Counted from the first letter of the stretch, positions 26,244-37,059 are shown. The stretch is 64,000 nt of DNA from Paenibacillus sp. FSL M7-0420 (GCF_038002345.1 NZ_JBBOCJ010000001.1:5704001-5768000); one strand, 5' to 3'. Notes: generated from the letters alone by a model not told the origin. Made by a program: numbers and translations.

Positions 26244-26924
26244 CTATTCACTTCCTTTTTCTTGGGCTTTGAGTTGTTCTTCTTCAGCTAAGATCTGATC
26301 CCGGGTCTTACCTTGGCTCACCCCGTACTTCTTGGCAATCTGAGCTAATTCGTTATATTGCTCCTCTGAGACCTTGCCGAGGATAATGCTGCGGGCTTCC
26401 CGCTTCTCTTCATTGGTAAGTCCGCCTTGGGCTAACTCTTGCAATCTCTTAATATCTGAGACACTGAGCTGCTTAGCTACGATCGCCGCCACATTCGCTT
26501 TATCTGTGATCGTTACGTTCTCTTGAACTTCCTTGGCCTTGTCCGTTGAGATATGGGCTAATCCATCCACACCCGCAGGTGTTGGAGCAGGAGTGCTTGC
26601 AGGCTTGTCAGTACTTACCGGCTTCTCCGTGCTGGCAGCTGCCGGATCAGCGGCATTACCGGATGCAGGTGTGCTAGCTGGTGCAGAGCTTGTTGCCGGA
26701 GCAACAGAAGCTGCTGGCTCCGCAGACGGATCGCTATCTGCTACCACAGGCTCAATCACTTGTCCTTGAGGGACACTGGGCGTATTACCAGCTTCCACAT
26801 CGAAGCCGCCCGACATTGAGTTCATCAGTTTATCGACAGCATAATTGGCCGCGAATAGTCCGCTGGCACCTAACACGACGATGACCGACAACGTCCAGAT
26901 CAATACTTTTTTCCACCTCTTCAC
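26244..26924 (-). CDS. Membrane-anchored hypothetical protein with Ala/Pro/Ser linker
   Basis: 226 residues: a transmembrane helix at about 7-27, a low-complexity outer linker rich in Ala, Pro, Ser and Thr to about residue 120, and a charged helical C-terminal domain of ~100 residues. No known family recognised. A GTG at 26924 has GGAGG 8 bases upstream; the GTG five codons earlier lacks such a site. Location between the dehydratase and the lipoprotein suggests a role at the membrane in polysaccharide assembly. Confidence 0.7.
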   Translation of the reverse strand: MKRWKKVLIWTLSVIVVLGASGLFAANYAVDKLMNSMSGGFDVEAGNTPSVPQGQVIEPVVADSDPSAEPAASVAPATSSAPASTPASGNAADPAAASTEKPVSTDKPASTPAPTPAGVDGLAHISTDKAKEVQENVTITDKANVAAIVAKQLSVSDIKRLQELAQGGLTNEEKREARSIILGKVSEEQYNELAQIAKKYGVSQGKTRDQILAEEEQLKAQEKGSE

Positions 26925-26947
26925 TTCAGGTACCTCCACATCTCTAA

Positions 26948-28780
26948 TTAGCTAATGGCTGCCTGGATGACTGGCTGCATCGGTACGATCTGGTTAATCA
27001 CTTCGCGGATGGCTTCTGCATCTTCGGTGACAACCCGTTCCAACCGTTTGAATTCTAGCTCCATCTGGCTCCGGGTGATGACGTTAGGTCTGCCGATGAA
27101 GATCCGGTCATGCTGAGTGGAACCCAGGTTCTCTTCATCTGTCAACAGTTCTTCATACAGCTTCTCGCCTTCACGGATGCCTGAGAAGGTGATGTCAATG
27201 TCCTTGTAAGGCTCGTAACCGGACAGTGTGATTAAGTCCTCGGCCAGAGTCAGAATCTTAACTGGTGCTCCCATATCCAGGACAAATACTTCTCCGCCAT
27301 TCGCGAAGGAACCGGATTGAATCACCAGTTGAACGGCCTCGGGAATAGTCATGAAGTAACGGACCATCTCGGGATGCGTTACGGTGACAGGCCCACCGGC
27401 TGCAATCTGCTGCTTGAAGGCGGGAATGACACTGCCCCGGCTGCCTAATACGTTACCGAAGCGTACCGCAGAGAACTTGGTTGGGCTTGCTACATTGAGA
27501 CTCTGCACATACATCTCGGCAATCCGTTTCGTGGCTCCCATGACGCTGGTCGGGTTCACGGCCTTGTCGGACGAGATCATCACGAAGCGCTCTGCACCAT
27601 ACATATCTGCACAGTCGGCAACATTGCGGGTCCCGAAGACATTATTCTTGATCGCTTCGGAAGGGTTGCGCTCCATCAGAGGAACGTGCTTATGTGCTGC
27701 CGCATGAAAGACCACCTGCGGCTTATAGCTCTGAAATACATCCATCAGCCTTGACCGGTCCTGAATATCAGCAATCACGGTCACGATCTCCAGGTAAGGG
27801 AAGCTCTTGCGCAGCTCCATCTCAATCGTATAGATACTGTTCTCGCCGTGTCCTAGAATCAGCAGCTTGTCCGGTGCAAAAGGAGAGATCTGGCGGCATA
27901 GCTCTGATCCGATCGAACCGCCTGCACCCGTAATCAGTACGGTCTTGTTATGAACATAGCCCAGTATACTGTTCATGTCTGCCACAATGGGCTCACGGCC
28001 CAGAAGGTCTTCTACACTGACATCGCGGAGCTTCTTGACAGAAATCTTACCTGCAATCAGATCATTCAATGCAGGTATAATCTTCAGCTTGGCTCCTGTT
28101 GTCTTGGCCAGGTTAATAATCTCGGATATTTCAGTTCTGGAAACTGAAGGCATGGCAATAATAACCTCATGAATATTCTTCTCCTTCACCAGACGCGGCA
28201 GATCGTATCTATTCCCCAAGACAGGCAGTCCCAAAATAGACATATGATATTTATTGGAGCTGTCGTCAATGAAGCCTACCAATTTCGTATCGGCAAACGA
28301 TGGACCCATCATTTCCTTAGCAATTAGCATTCCACAATCCCCGGCTCCGACGATTAAAGCATGGGTCTCTCTATTCTTGTCATTAATCCGTTCCTTCCGA
28401 AGGAATCTCCATAGGAAGCGGATGCCACCAACCAGAACTAGAGTGGTCTCCATAATCCGAACTTCTACTCCGAAGGGTACACGCACTGGTAGAATTAATA
28501 GAGATATACCATAAGCTATGATTGCCCCAGTCATTATAGCCTTAAGAATAGATACTATTTCACCGATACTAGCGTATTGCCACATCCGGCGATATAACCC
28601 GAAATAGACTAAGTTCCCACCAATCGCAACAGTAGAAATTATTCCAAACTGAATCATCTGTACAACATATTCGTGAGGAATGCCATCAAAGAAACGGAAC
28701 ATATACGAAGTGACTACACTAAACCATATGATCGCAATATCAATTAGAAACAACATAAACACTCTTGTTTTCGCTGTCAT
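26948..28780 (-). CDS. FlaA1/CapD-type nucleotide-sugar 4,6-dehydratase, membrane bound
   Basis: 610 residues: four transmembrane helices in the first ~125 residues, a CoA-binding-like Rossmann region (V-G-A-G-D-C-G) near 150, and a second Rossmann domain with G-A-G-G-S-I-G-S-E near 287. The active-site block S-S-D-K-A-V-N-P-T-S-V-M-G-A-T-K has Met in place of the usual SDR Tyr, as in WbpM/PglF-type UDP-GlcNAc 4,6-dehydratases. It makes UDP-4-keto-6-deoxy sugars for amino- or deoxy-sugar synthesis. ATG at 28780 is 8 bases behind GGAGG. Confidence 0.92.
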   Translation of the reverse strand: MTAKTRVFMLFLIDIAIIWFSVVTSYMFRFFDGIPHEYVVQMIQFGIISTVAIGGNLVYFGLYRRMWQYASIGEIVSILKAIMTGAIIAYGISLLILPVRVPFGVEVRIMETTLVLVGGIRFLWRFLRKERINDKNRETHALIVGAGDCGMLIAKEMMGPSFADTKLVGFIDDSSNKYHMSILGLPVLGNRYDLPRLVKEKNIHEVIIAMPSVSRTEISEIINLAKTTGAKLKIIPALNDLIAGKISVKKLRDVSVEDLLGREPIVADMNSILGYVHNKTVLITGAGGSIGSELCRQISPFAPDKLLILGHGENSIYTIEMELRKSFPYLEIVTVIADIQDRSRLMDVFQSYKPQVVFHAAAHKHVPLMERNPSEAIKNNVFGTRNVADCADMYGAERFVMISSDKAVNPTSVMGATKRIAEMYVQSLNVASPTKFSAVRFGNVLGSRGSVIPAFKQQIAAGGPVTVTHPEMVRYFMTIPEAVQLVIQSGSFANGGEVFVLDMGAPVKILTLAEDLITLSGYEPYKDIDITFSGIREGEKLYEELLTDEENLGSTQHDRIFIGRPNVITRSQMELEFKRLERVVTEDAEAIREVINQIVPMQPVIQAAIS

Positions 28781-28821
28781 TTTCAGTGCCTCCAAAAACA
28801 ACATTTTATCTATTAAACAAT

Positions 28822-29508
28822 TCAATTGCCATAGTAGTAATAGTAGTAGCCTTCACTGGCCTTGCGCTTCACGTTGTTAAGGACCACGCCCAGCATCTTG
28901 GCCCCTACCCGGTCCAAATTGTCCTTGGCCTTGGCAGCAATATCCCGCTTCACCTTACCGTAGCTGACCACCATGATTACGCCATCACTCTTGGAGGCAA
29001 CAATCTGTGCATCTGTAACGGCCAATAGCGGAGGTGTATCAATCAGAATGACATCATATAACTGGCGCAGCTCCTGCAGCACCGCACTCATCCGGTTGGA
29101 GGCCATCATCTCCGCAGGGTTCGGAGGAATCGGGCCGGATGTCATCAGATACAGGTTGTTCACACCCGATTCCTGAATCACATCAGACAGATTCGCCTGC
29201 TGCGAGAGCAAGGAGGACAACCCATACCGGTTACTCAGTGAGAAAGTCTTATGCGCTGTAGGCTTACGCAAGTCACCGTCGATCAGCAGCACCTTCTTAT
29301 CCGCTTGCGCGTACGCAGCGGCCAGGTTAGCGGTAACGGTTGACTTCCCTTCCTCCGGTCCGGAAGAAGTGACCATAATAATCTGGATCTGTTCATCTAC
29401 AGAGGAGAAATCAATGTTCGTGCGCAGTGCCCGAAAGGCTTCGGATACCGGCGAACGCGGGTTGGTCACGGTGATCAGATGGCGTTGTTTATTTGGCTGC
29501 TGTGACAT
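28822..29508 (-). CDS. BY-kinase (CpsD/EpsB-type tyrosine kinase)
   Basis: 228 residues. Walker A in G-P-E-E-G-K-S-T at 50-57, Walker A' in L-L-I-D-G-D-L-R-K-P near 74-83, Walker B I-L-I-D-T-P-P, and a C-terminal cluster of six tyrosines, the autophosphorylation sites. It works with the Wzz-like partner encoded just upstream, whose 3' end overlaps its start by 20 bases; cycles of phosphorylation and dephosphorylation (by the PHP phosphatase at 32480-33262) set polymer length and export. Confidence 0.95.
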   Translation of the reverse strand: MSQQPNKQRHLITVTNPRSPVSEAFRALRTNIDFSSVDEQIQIIMVTSSGPEEGKSTVTANLAAAYAQADKKVLLIDGDLRKPTAHKTFSLSNRYGLSSLLSQQANLSDVIQESGVNNLYLMTSGPIPPNPAEMMASNRMSAVLQELRQLYDVILIDTPPLLAVTDAQIVASKSDGVIMVVSYGKVKRDIAAKAKDNLDRVGAKMLGVVLNNVKRKASEGYYYYYYGN

Positions 29509-30265
29509 GCTCGAGTTCCCCCGCCTTTCTGCTCTGTGTCTGAGCCTGCTGCCCGGTGGTTTTGGTTTCTTCCTGGCCCAGCCGGGTAATCATAGCTATA
29601 GTTGGAAGTCCAAGGTATTTCTTAATGTCGTCTTCTGTCTTCAGCGTATCATCAAGATACTCCAGCAGGAAGGCAATCCCCAGACCAATCATCAGGGATA
29701 CGATAAAAGCAATGGCGAGGTTCATGACCACATTCGGCTCTACCGGTCCGGGTGCAACTGGCGGATTAAGCTTGGCTTCGTTGAGGATGGACACATTCTG
29801 TACGTTGAACAAGGACGGTATCTCCTGCTTAAATACAAGTGATATGGCATTCACGATCTCTGCGGCTCTCTGGTATGAATTATCTCGAACGACAAGTGTC
29901 ATCACCTGCGTATTATTTACAGAACTCACGTTAACCTTCTTCAGCATTTCCTCTGCCGTAATCCCGAACTGCGGGTAGTTCTTGGCCACAACATCGAGGA
30001 TCGCCGGGGTCTTGATAATTTCCTTGTACGTATTAATCAGCTGAATGTTGGTATTGATCTGATTCAGATCCAGCTGTGCTGCCGTAGCTTGGGTAGGCGT
30101 CTGATTAACAATGATCTTCGTTGAAGCTTCATAGACCGGATTCTTGATATATAAGCTGTAGATCCCGGCAAGAATACAAGCCACGATAACAATACTGATA
30201 ATCATCCACAGTCTCTTCCTGACAATCTGGAAATAATCGCGCAAATCCAATTCTTGTGCTGACAA
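29489..30265 (-). CDS. Wzz-like chain-length protein / BY-kinase activator
   Basis: About 258 residues with transmembrane helices near 18-42 and 175-200 flanking an outer domain, and the P-x2-P-x-P-x2-P-type proline motif (P-V-A-P-G-P-V-E-P) just before the second helix. This is the CapA/EpsA type that activates the separate kinase through its C-terminal tail. TTG at 30265 gives 8-base spacing from GGAGGG; the ATG two codons upstream at 30271 is only 2 bases from it. It heads the polysaccharide operon, right after the SLH-gene terminator. Confidence 0.9.
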   Translation of the reverse strand: MSAQELDLRDYFQIVRKRLWMIISIVIVACILAGIYSLYIKNPVYEASTKIIVNQTPTQATAAQLDLNQINTNIQLINTYKEIIKTPAILDVVAKNYPQFGITAEEMLKKVNVSSVNNTQVMTLVVRDNSYQRAAEIVNAISLVFKQEIPSLFNVQNVSILNEAKLNPPVAPGPVEPNVVMNLAIAFIVSLMIGLGIAFLLEYLDDTLKTEDDIKKYLGLPTIAMITRLGQEETKTTGQQAQTQSRKAGELEHVTAAK

Positions 30266-30308
30266 GTGCATTTCCCTCCAAGCTGTAAATTCTTATACCC
30301 TATATCCT

Positions 30309-30344
30309 AAAAAAGTGCCTCCTCTCTATACGACGAGAGGAGGC
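30309..30344 (-). terminator. Terminator after the SLH gene
   Basis: Perfect 10-bp stem GCCTCCTCTC/GAGAGGAGGC with an 8-base loop, then AC and six T on the minus strand. It separates the SLH gene from the Wzz-like gene, so the polysaccharide operon must have a promoter in the short gap or depend on read-through. Confidence 0.85.
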
Positions 30345-30363
30345 TCTCCACAATACTATTTAC

Positions 30364-32394
30364 TTACTTGAAGTTGATTGTACGGTAGATAATTACTGCA
30401 GCTTCAGCACGTGTAGCTGTGTTGTTAGGGTTAAACTTGCCGGCGTTGCCGATAACCAGGTTATTGCTGGCAGCGAAGGCTACTCCGTCTTTCAGGGAAG
30501 CAGCGATCTTGCCTGCATCGGAGAACTTGCTCAGGGAGCTGACACTAGTTGCAGCATCTGGCTTCTGCGACTTCACGGCACGGGCAATCATCGTTGCCAT
30601 TTCCGCACGGGTAATCGTTGCACTAGGATCGAACTGGGCTGCACTGCGTCCAGTAATGATGCCCTTCTCAGCAGCAACAGCTACATAAGGAGCATACCAG
30701 GCAGTGGAGCTTACATCACCGAAGCTCTGCTTCGCGGAGTTGTTCTCCAGGTTCAGTGCACGGATCAGCATCTTGGCGAATTCTGCACGAGTCACATTGT
30801 TCTTCGGAGCAAAGTTGCCGTTACCTACGCCTTCAATAGCGCCCTTGGCTGCTACGACTGAGATCTGTCTTCCAGCCCAAGCCTGAACACTTGCAACATC
30901 CTTGAAGCTGACTTTGTTCTCCAGTACAGCGTAGGAAGAGAAGCCGTCACGCGGTTCAGTGATGTGATCACCATCTACAACACCACCCTGGTATTGCAGT
31001 TCTTTGTAGACTACCTTCGCAACGGACAGCAGTTCACGGTCAAGGCCTTCTGTATTCTTAAGCGGCAGCTTGATGATGATTGGCTGCTTGAAGGTGGATG
31101 TAACCACACCGCCTACAGTCAGTTCGAAGTCATATACGCTGGATGCCAGCTTCATGCTGGACAGGGATGTTACGGTTGTATCTGCTACAGTGGAAGTAGT
31201 CAGTGTAATAGCTTCACTGAACTGTCCTACTGGAATCGTTACAGTCAAGCCGTTGAAAGTAATCGCAATGTTGGCAATGCCTTTCGCCTTGGCTGCTTCG
31301 ATGATTGCTTTGGACAATGGCACTTCTACTGTTGCCGCGTTCACTGTACCCAGGTTCAGGGTAAGCGTAAGACCTGTCTTACCGGCATTAGCTGCAACCA
31401 GTGCATCAAAGGCTTTCAGTACATCAGCATCTACGAGCTTCAGGGTTGCTTTGTTGCCTACAATCGTTACCAGCTTGGATACATCGTATACACCTGGTGT
31501 AGCTGTAGGGTTCGTAACTGGAGTTGTTACTACAGCGCCACCACCGCCACCGCCGCCAGTGTTGCCACCAGGGGTTCCAGGATCAGGTGTTACAGGCTCG
31601 TTAATGTAAGCTCTCACATAAGCTAAAGCAAGAGCCTTCACTGCTGGCGCGGCTGTTGGAATTGTATCCTTCAGGTTCTTGAGACTGAGCTGTATATCTC
31701 CTGGAGTAATGTTAAGGTTGTAGACTACCTGGCTTACAGTAAGACCACCCTCAACTGTGTTGTGATTCAGAACCTTGGTAATGGCTTCATTCAGCAATGT
31801 ATTCAGAGCATCATCAGTGCTAGAAGCATTAAGAATCAGGTTCATCAAGTCAGTTTTGGACTTATTGCTGATCATTGCACGAAGTTCAGCTTCAACGCCT
31901 TTGTCGCCGAACAGGAATTCATTGAAATCGTCAGCCGTAAGATTCTTTACGCCAGCCTTAACTGCAATTCTCTTCAGCAGGTCCACATTCTTCTCATCAT
32001 AGCGGATCACCTTAATTGCAGTGTAATCCTTGTCATATACATCGTAGACTACACTGGATACGCTCGCGAAAGCTTTATGAGCAGTTACAAGATCATCAGC
32101 TTCTAAGGCAAGCTTGGAAAGTACTGGTTGGAAAATCTGTTCGAAAATTTCAGCGCTGATATTGCCTGCTTCCTTCTCATAAGCAAGAAGATCTTGTCTC
32201 TCTTTTTCTGTAAGCTGAGCATAAATCTTCTCAACCTTCGCCTTCACACCTGCATTAGTTACTGCTGCTGCGGAAGCTGTACTCACTCCAAAATGTTCAG
32301 CCAACCCCTTGCTGCTGAACGGGAATCCGGCAACGGATGCCGCTGCCATGCTTACTGCTAGTGTAGATACTGCCAATTTTTTCTTCAAAGTCAC
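30364..32394 (-). CDS. Exported protein with three C-terminal SLH domains
   Basis: 676 residues. A signal peptide (about 1-43, ending A-S-A-A-A), a helical region, a Gly-rich hinge with eight consecutive Gly near 285, beta-rich domains, and three SLH domains over the last ~180 residues (each with the T-R-A-E motif). SLH domains bind pyruvylated secondary wall polymer. The protein is probably a surface protein tied to the polysaccharide layer. GTG start behind GAGGTGG. Monocistronic between its own terminator and the phosphatase gene. Confidence 0.92.
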   Translation of the reverse strand: MTLKKKLAVSTLAVSMAAASVAGFPFSSKGLAEHFGVSTASAAAVTNAGVKAKVEKIYAQLTEKERQDLLAYEKEAGNISAEIFEQIFQPVLSKLALEADDLVTAHKAFASVSSVVYDVYDKDYTAIKVIRYDEKNVDLLKRIAVKAGVKNLTADDFNEFLFGDKGVEAELRAMISNKSKTDLMNLILNASSTDDALNTLLNEAITKVLNHNTVEGGLTVSQVVYNLNITPGDIQLSLKNLKDTIPTAAPAVKALALAYVRAYINEPVTPDPGTPGGNTGGGGGGGAVVTTPVTNPTATPGVYDVSKLVTIVGNKATLKLVDADVLKAFDALVAANAGKTGLTLTLNLGTVNAATVEVPLSKAIIEAAKAKGIANIAITFNGLTVTIPVGQFSEAITLTTSTVADTTVTSLSSMKLASSVYDFELTVGGVVTSTFKQPIIIKLPLKNTEGLDRELLSVAKVVYKELQYQGGVVDGDHITEPRDGFSSYAVLENKVSFKDVASVQAWAGRQISVVAAKGAIEGVGNGNFAPKNNVTRAEFAKMLIRALNLENNSAKQSFGDVSSTAWYAPYVAVAAEKGIITGRSAAQFDPSATITRAEMATMIARAVKSQKPDAATSVSSLSKFSDAGKIAASLKDGVAFAASNNLVIGNAGKFNPNNTATRAEAAVIIYRTINFK

Positions 32395-32479
32395 TTGTCA
32401 TCCACCTCTGTGTATGTATTTTTATATAAATAGAACATAAATCCAGTAATACCCATTCTACCACCAAAAGTTCAGTAGG

Positions 32480-33262
32480 TCACCCCTTACGAGAGAAAAA
32501 TCCGAACAATCTATGACGTTTGCTGGTAGATTGAATAGGATTAACTCGAATAATCTCCTTATTTGCAAGGATATCGCGCGCATTATGTTGAAAAAAGTCG
32601 AATGATTCTTCTCCCAATTCCCGCCGCACCACCCCGTAAGCTTCGCTTAATCCAAAGGGACGATGCATAGAATCATGCGCATCCGATGCAATAATATGCA
32701 CGGCATGCTGCCGGCATAATTCGAGCGACAGCTTCTGCAGCTTACTCCCGAAGACGCCGGCTATACTCTGTGCGGTTACCTGTCCCAGGGCGCCAAGCTC
32801 TATTAACCGCAGCAGCTTGGACGGATCGGCAGCAACCTCCGCATTGCGCTCGGGGTGGGCGATAACCGGCACCATTCCCTGGATGACCAGCTCATGGCAG
32901 GTCTCTTCCATCGTGCGGGGCACCCGTGAAGAGGGCATCTCCAGCAGAATATACCGGGAACCGGCAAGCGTCAGCAGTTGTCCGCGCTCCAGATCATCGA
33001 GCAACTCTCCGTAGATCCGGATCTCCTGCCCCGGCAGCACGACCAGCGGATTGCCTGCCTCCTGCAGCTTCGCATTCAGCACCCGCACCGCCGCTTCAAT
33101 CTCCGGGGCCGGATTCATATAGACTCCGTTCGCATGGTGGGGGGTAGCCACTACAGTTGTAATACCATCGTTATGGGCGTCAAGCGCCATGGCGAGAGCG
33201 GCGTCGTAATCAGCGGCTCCGTCATCCATGAAGGGTAGAATGTGGCTATGGATATCTATCAT
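32480..33262 (-). CDS. PHP-type tyrosine-protein phosphatase (CpsB/YwqE family)
   Basis: 260 residues. Metal-binding motifs of the PHP fold: D-I-H-S-H at 3-7, T-P-H-H, H-P-E-R-N and S-D-A-H-D. It removes phosphate from the tyrosine cluster of the BY-kinase at 28822-29508. ATG at 33262; the open frame extends upstream without ribosome site or similarity. The spacing from AAAGGA is rather long (14 bases), so translation may be modest. It is split from the kinase pair by the SLH gene, where the usual order is contiguous. Confidence 0.93.
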   Translation of the reverse strand: MIDIHSHILPFMDDGAADYDAALAMALDAHNDGITTVVATPHHANGVYMNPAPEIEAAVRVLNAKLQEAGNPLVVLPGQEIRIYGELLDDLERGQLLTLAGSRYILLEMPSSRVPRTMEETCHELVIQGMVPVIAHPERNAEVAADPSKLLRLIELGALGQVTAQSIAGVFGSKLQKLSLELCRQHAVHIIASDAHDSMHRPFGLSEAYGVVRRELGEESFDFFQHNARDILANKEIIRVNPIQSTSKRHRLFGFFSRKG

Positions 33263-33363
33263 ATGTTGTTTATCGGTCCTTTCGTAGAGGATATGTATAG
33301 TTTTCGCAAAAAAATACAACCATTTCACTAGGAAATGATTGCCATATATCGAAACATTATCAC

Positions 33364-33951
33364 TTATGCTTCCAGTCGGAACAGCCGGCCGGCCGCCTCT
33401 GCAAGTCTCTCATCGACTTCCTTAATCACTGCCTCTTGCTGACTACGGTTGCGCAGATCGAGCAGTCTATCAGTCTCTTGCCGGAGCTGCTCAATCTCAC
33501 ATTCTACGCTCTGACGCTTGTAGACAGCCAGCATCTCTGCCACTGAATATTTATGCTGATAGATCAGCTTGGTGCCGCCCGGCCTTACTTCAGAGATCCG
33601 GCGCACCGAGCCGCCTTCATAGTAGTACATCATTGTAAGATCTTTATAAATCCGGTTTACGGTCCCCGTGCCCTTATACATGAAGAATAGTTTGCGCACT
33701 GCATTAATCAGATGAGGATTCACCACCCTGCAGGATAAGGAACCCATATAGATGCCGCCTTTGCGTTCAAAAGACAGATGGACCTCCTCACCTCCGGCCT
33801 CCTCCAGCACAATCTCCTGTTCACCCGCGCCTAGTACCTTTACACGGTGACTGATATAGCTGGTATCAGCGGTCAGCAGAAACTGGTTCAGCTGAAATTC
33901 AGTCATTTGCATCGTTGCATTCACATATTCCATCGCCAGACGCTGAGCCAT
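33364..33951 (-). CDS. Hypothetical protein, coiled-coil C terminus
   Basis: 195 residues, no signal peptide or membrane segment. The N-terminal two-thirds are mixed alpha/beta, the last ~55 residues are charged and likely coiled coil (Q-S-V-E-C-E-I-E-Q-L-R-Q-E-T-D). Not recognised. ATG at 33951 is 6 bases from GAGGG; the ATG two codons upstream abuts it. Downstream of ysxC in the same direction with a 30-base gap. Confidence 0.65.
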   Translation of the reverse strand: MAQRLAMEYVNATMQMTEFQLNQFLLTADTSYISHRVKVLGAGEQEIVLEEAGGEEVHLSFERKGGIYMGSLSCRVVNPHLINAVRKLFFMYKGTGTVNRIYKDLTMMYYYEGGSVRRISEVRPGGTKLIYQHKYSVAEMLAVYKRQSVECEIEQLRQETDRLLDLRNRSQQEAVIKEVDERLAEAAGRLFRLEA

Positions 33952-33981
33952 AAACATCCCTCAATTCTTAATGACAAACCC

Positions 33982-34647
33982 TTAAGTCTCGGAAGGCGCT
34001 TCGTGCTGCGGTTCATCCCCGGAATTCTGATCATCCGGATCTGCCGGAAGCTCTTCTTCGGTGGGTAGAGTATGTCTATCTATAAGTTCCCATAATTCGT
34101 CTTTACCAAGTCCAATCTCAGATGAATACGCAATGAAGCTGTCTCCCGGCAGCACACCGAGCTCCTGCTTCATTACCTTGATATGCTTCGGCCAGCGGGT
34201 CTTCGGGATTTTGTCCGCTTTGGTAGCCACTACGCAGAGCGGCAGATCGTAGTGCTTCAGCCAGTCAAACATCATCTTGTCATTGGCCGTCGGCGGGTGG
34301 CGCAGATCCACGACAAGCAGGACCATCTTCAGCGTCTCGCGTTCCGCCATGTACTTCTCGACCATTTTGCCCCAGGAGGCGCGCTGTGTCTTCGAGACCT
34401 TGGCATAGCCATAGCCCGGGAAGTCAACGAAATACATGCTCTCATTCACAAGATAATAGTTCATATGCTGCGTCTTGCCCGGCGTAGAACTGGTGCGGGC
34501 CAGATTCTTGCGGTTAATCATGCGGTTGATCAGAGAGGACTTCCCTACATTGGAGCGCCCTGCCAGAGCAATCTCCGGCAAGGCATCCACAGGGTATTGG
34601 TCAGGGCCTACGGCACTGATAATAAATTCGGCGTTGTTAACTTTCAT
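33982..34647 (-). CDS. ysxC: Ribosome-biogenesis GTPase YsxC/EngB
   Basis: 221 residues. G1 motif G-R-S-N-V-G-K-S-S at 30-38, G3 D-F-P-G-Y-G-Y, G4 T-K-A-D. An essential GTPase that helps assemble the large ribosomal subunit. The acidic C-terminal tail of ~25 residues is longer than usual. It follows lon with a 12-base gap, the arrangement seen in Bacillus (lonB-lonA-ysxC). Confidence 0.97.
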   Translation of the reverse strand: MKVNNAEFIISAVGPDQYPVDALPEIALAGRSNVGKSSLINRMINRKNLARTSSTPGKTQHMNYYLVNESMYFVDFPGYGYAKVSKTQRASWGKMVEKYMAERETLKMVLLVVDLRHPPTANDKMMFDWLKHYDLPLCVVATKADKIPKTRWPKHIKVMKQELGVLPGDSFIAYSSEIGLGKDELWELIDRHTLPTEEELPADPDDQNSGDEPQHEAPSET

Positions 34648-34659
34648 AAGACTTCCTTT

Positions 34660-37059
34660 CTAATGCACACTACTGGGCGCTTCAATGCTTATTTCTGTAT
34701 CTGTATCTGAGTCTGAGCCGGTGTTAACGTCTTCTGCATGGTCTACGAGCGCGTGCTTCAGCACCTGGTCCATATGAGAGACCGGCACGAACTCGACATC
34801 ATTACGGACACTCTCAGGAATATCCTTGAGGTCGCGTTCATTGTCCTTCGGCATAAGAATCTTCTTGTAGCCTGCACGGTGGGCGGCCAGGGACTTCTCC
34901 TTCAGTCCTCCGATCGGCAATACGCGTCCGCGCAGGGTGATCTCACCGGTCATGGCCACATGCTTCGAGACATAACGCTTGGTGAGTGCAGAGATCAGCG
35001 CCGTGGCGATGGTAATCCCTGCGGACGGGCCGTCCTTGGGAATCGCACCTTCGGGAATATGGATGTGAATATCGTTCTTCTCGTGAAAATCAGGGGCAAG
35101 CCCCAGCTCCTCCGCCTTCGAGCGGGTATAGCTGAAGGCGGCCTGCGCCGACTCCTTCATTACATCGCCGAGCTGTCCGGTCAGCGTCAGCTTCCCGGTG
35201 CCCTGAACCACCGTGACTTCAATCAGCAGCGTATCGCCGCCAACCTCTGTCCAGGCCAACCCGGTAACGGTACCGATCTGATCCTCCAGCTCTGCCATTC
35301 CATAACGGAACTTGGAGGCTCCCAAGTAATCCTTGATCTCCTCTGGAAGAATGCTGACGCGCTCCTTCTCTTCTGAGACAATCTGCTTCGCCGCCTTGCG
35401 GCAGAGGGCAGCAATCTGCTGCTCCAGATTCCGCACCCCGGATTCGCGGGTGTACTCGCGGACAATCTTCAGCAGCGTATCGTCTCCGATGGACAGCTGC
35501 TCTTCCGCAAGGCCATGGCTCTTGCGCTGCTTCGGCAGCAGATAACGGCTGGCAATCTGCAGCTTCTCCAGCTCCGTATAGCCGGGAATGAACAGCATCT
35601 CCATCCGGTCCAGCAGCGGACGCGGAATGTTGTGCACGGCATTCGCCGTAGTGACGAACATGACGTTCGACAGGTCGAACGGCAGCTCTACGAAGTGATC
35701 GCTGAACGTATTGTTCTGTTCCGGGTCCAGCACCTCCAGCAGGGCCGCCGACGGATCGCCGCGGAAGTCCGCTGCCATCTTGTCGATCTCATCCAGCAGG
35801 AAGACCGGGTTGATGCTGCCTGCCGTCTTCATCCCCTGGATGATCCGGCCCGGCATTGCGCCGACATACGTACGGCGGTGACCCCGGATCTCGGCTTCAT
35901 CCCGCACGCCGCCCAGCGAGATGCGGACGAACTTGCGGTTCAGGGAGCGGGCGATGGAGCGGGCGAGCGAGGTTTTGCCGACGCCCGGAGGACCTACCAG
36001 ACATAGAATCGGCCCCTTCAGACCCTTGACCAGCTTCTGCACGGCCAGGTATTCCAGTACCCGCTCCTTCGGCTTCTCCAGACCATAGTGGTCTGCGTCC
36101 AGCACCTCTTCCGCCTTGCGGATATCCAGATCATCTTCCGTGGCTTCACTCCATGGCAGACCAAGCAGCCAATCCACGTAGTTGCGGATGACGCTGCCTT
36201 CGGCCGAGCTTGCCGGCATTTTCTCCAGACGGTCGATCTCCTTCAGTATCTTCTCCTGCACCCGCTCCGGCAGATTCTTCTCTTCCATCTGGGTGCGCAG
36301 CTCATCGGCTTCACCAGCCCGGCCTTCCTTCTCGCCAAGCTCCTTCTGGATCGCTTTCATCTGCTCGCGCAGGTAATATTCCTTCTGGGTCTTCTCCATC
36401 TGCTTCTTCACGCGCTGGCTGATCTTGCGTTCGAGCTCCAGCACTTCGCGCTCATTATTGAGAATATCGAGCAGCTTCTCCAGACGCTTGCTGACGTCAA
36501 TGGTCTCCAGGATCTCCTGTTTGTCCTTGATCTTCAGCGCCAGATGACTGGTGATGACATCCGCCAGCCGCCCGGGCTCCTCGATATCGGAGACCGCAGC
36601 AAGTGTCTCCGGCGTTACTTTTTTGGACAAAGTGATGTAGTGTTCGAACTGGCTCAGCACGCTGCGCATCAGGGCATCGCTCTCCTGGTCCACATCCTCC
36701 TGCTCCGGCAGCTCACGCGCCATCACCTCATAGTACTCCTCGTTGTCCGTATAATGAATGATCTCAGCCCGCTCTACGCCTTCCACCAGCACACGGATCG
36801 TACCATTGGGAAGCTTCAGCATCTGCCGCACATTCGCCACCGTACCCACGCGGAATATATCCTCTTGCCCCGGCTCCTCAATATTGACTTCAGACTGGGA
36901 GCAGAGCAGAATCAAATTATCTTCAACCATAGCTTTCTCTAATGCCCGGACGGACTTCTCACGGCCTACATCCAGATGCAGAACCATACTGGGATAGACA
37001 AGAAGACCTCTAAGCGGTAATAAAGGAAAACGACGACCTTTGGATTTATTTTGTATCAT
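34660..37059 (-). CDS. lon: ATP-dependent protease Lon
   Basis: 799 residues: N-terminal LON substrate domain (about 10-205), AAA+ module with G-P-P-G-V-G-K-T, and a C-terminal serine-lysine protease domain (catalytic Ser in K-D-G-P-S-A-G). It degrades misfolded and regulatory proteins in the cytoplasm. ATG at 37059 is 8 bases behind GGGAGGTG; an upstream ATG at 37077 overlaps that site and was rejected. The acidic C-terminal tail (D-S-D-T-D-T-E) is a small oddity. Confidence 0.97.
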   Translation of the reverse strand: MIQNKSKGRRFPLLPLRGLLVYPSMVLHLDVGREKSVRALEKAMVEDNLILLCSQSEVNIEEPGQEDIFRVGTVANVRQMLKLPNGTIRVLVEGVERAEIIHYTDNEEYYEVMARELPEQEDVDQESDALMRSVLSQFEHYITLSKKVTPETLAAVSDIEEPGRLADVITSHLALKIKDKQEILETIDVSKRLEKLLDILNNEREVLELERKISQRVKKQMEKTQKEYYLREQMKAIQKELGEKEGRAGEADELRTQMEEKNLPERVQEKILKEIDRLEKMPASSAEGSVIRNYVDWLLGLPWSEATEDDLDIRKAEEVLDADHYGLEKPKERVLEYLAVQKLVKGLKGPILCLVGPPGVGKTSLARSIARSLNRKFVRISLGGVRDEAEIRGHRRTYVGAMPGRIIQGMKTAGSINPVFLLDEIDKMAADFRGDPSAALLEVLDPEQNNTFSDHFVELPFDLSNVMFVTTANAVHNIPRPLLDRMEMLFIPGYTELEKLQIASRYLLPKQRKSHGLAEEQLSIGDDTLLKIVREYTRESGVRNLEQQIAALCRKAAKQIVSEEKERVSILPEEIKDYLGASKFRYGMAELEDQIGTVTGLAWTEVGGDTLLIEVTVVQGTGKLTLTGQLGDVMKESAQAAFSYTRSKAEELGLAPDFHEKNDIHIHIPEGAIPKDGPSAGITIATALISALTKRYVSKHVAMTGEITLRGRVLPIGGLKEKSLAAHRAGYKKILMPKDNERDLKDIPESVRNDVEFVPVSHMDQVLKHALVDHAEDVNTGSDSDTDTEISIEAPSSVH

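Noticed and set aside
36088..36942. 284-codon plus-strand frame inside lon
   Set aside because: Antisense shadow; composition rich in Leu/His/Gln as expected from reversed codons, no ribosome site.
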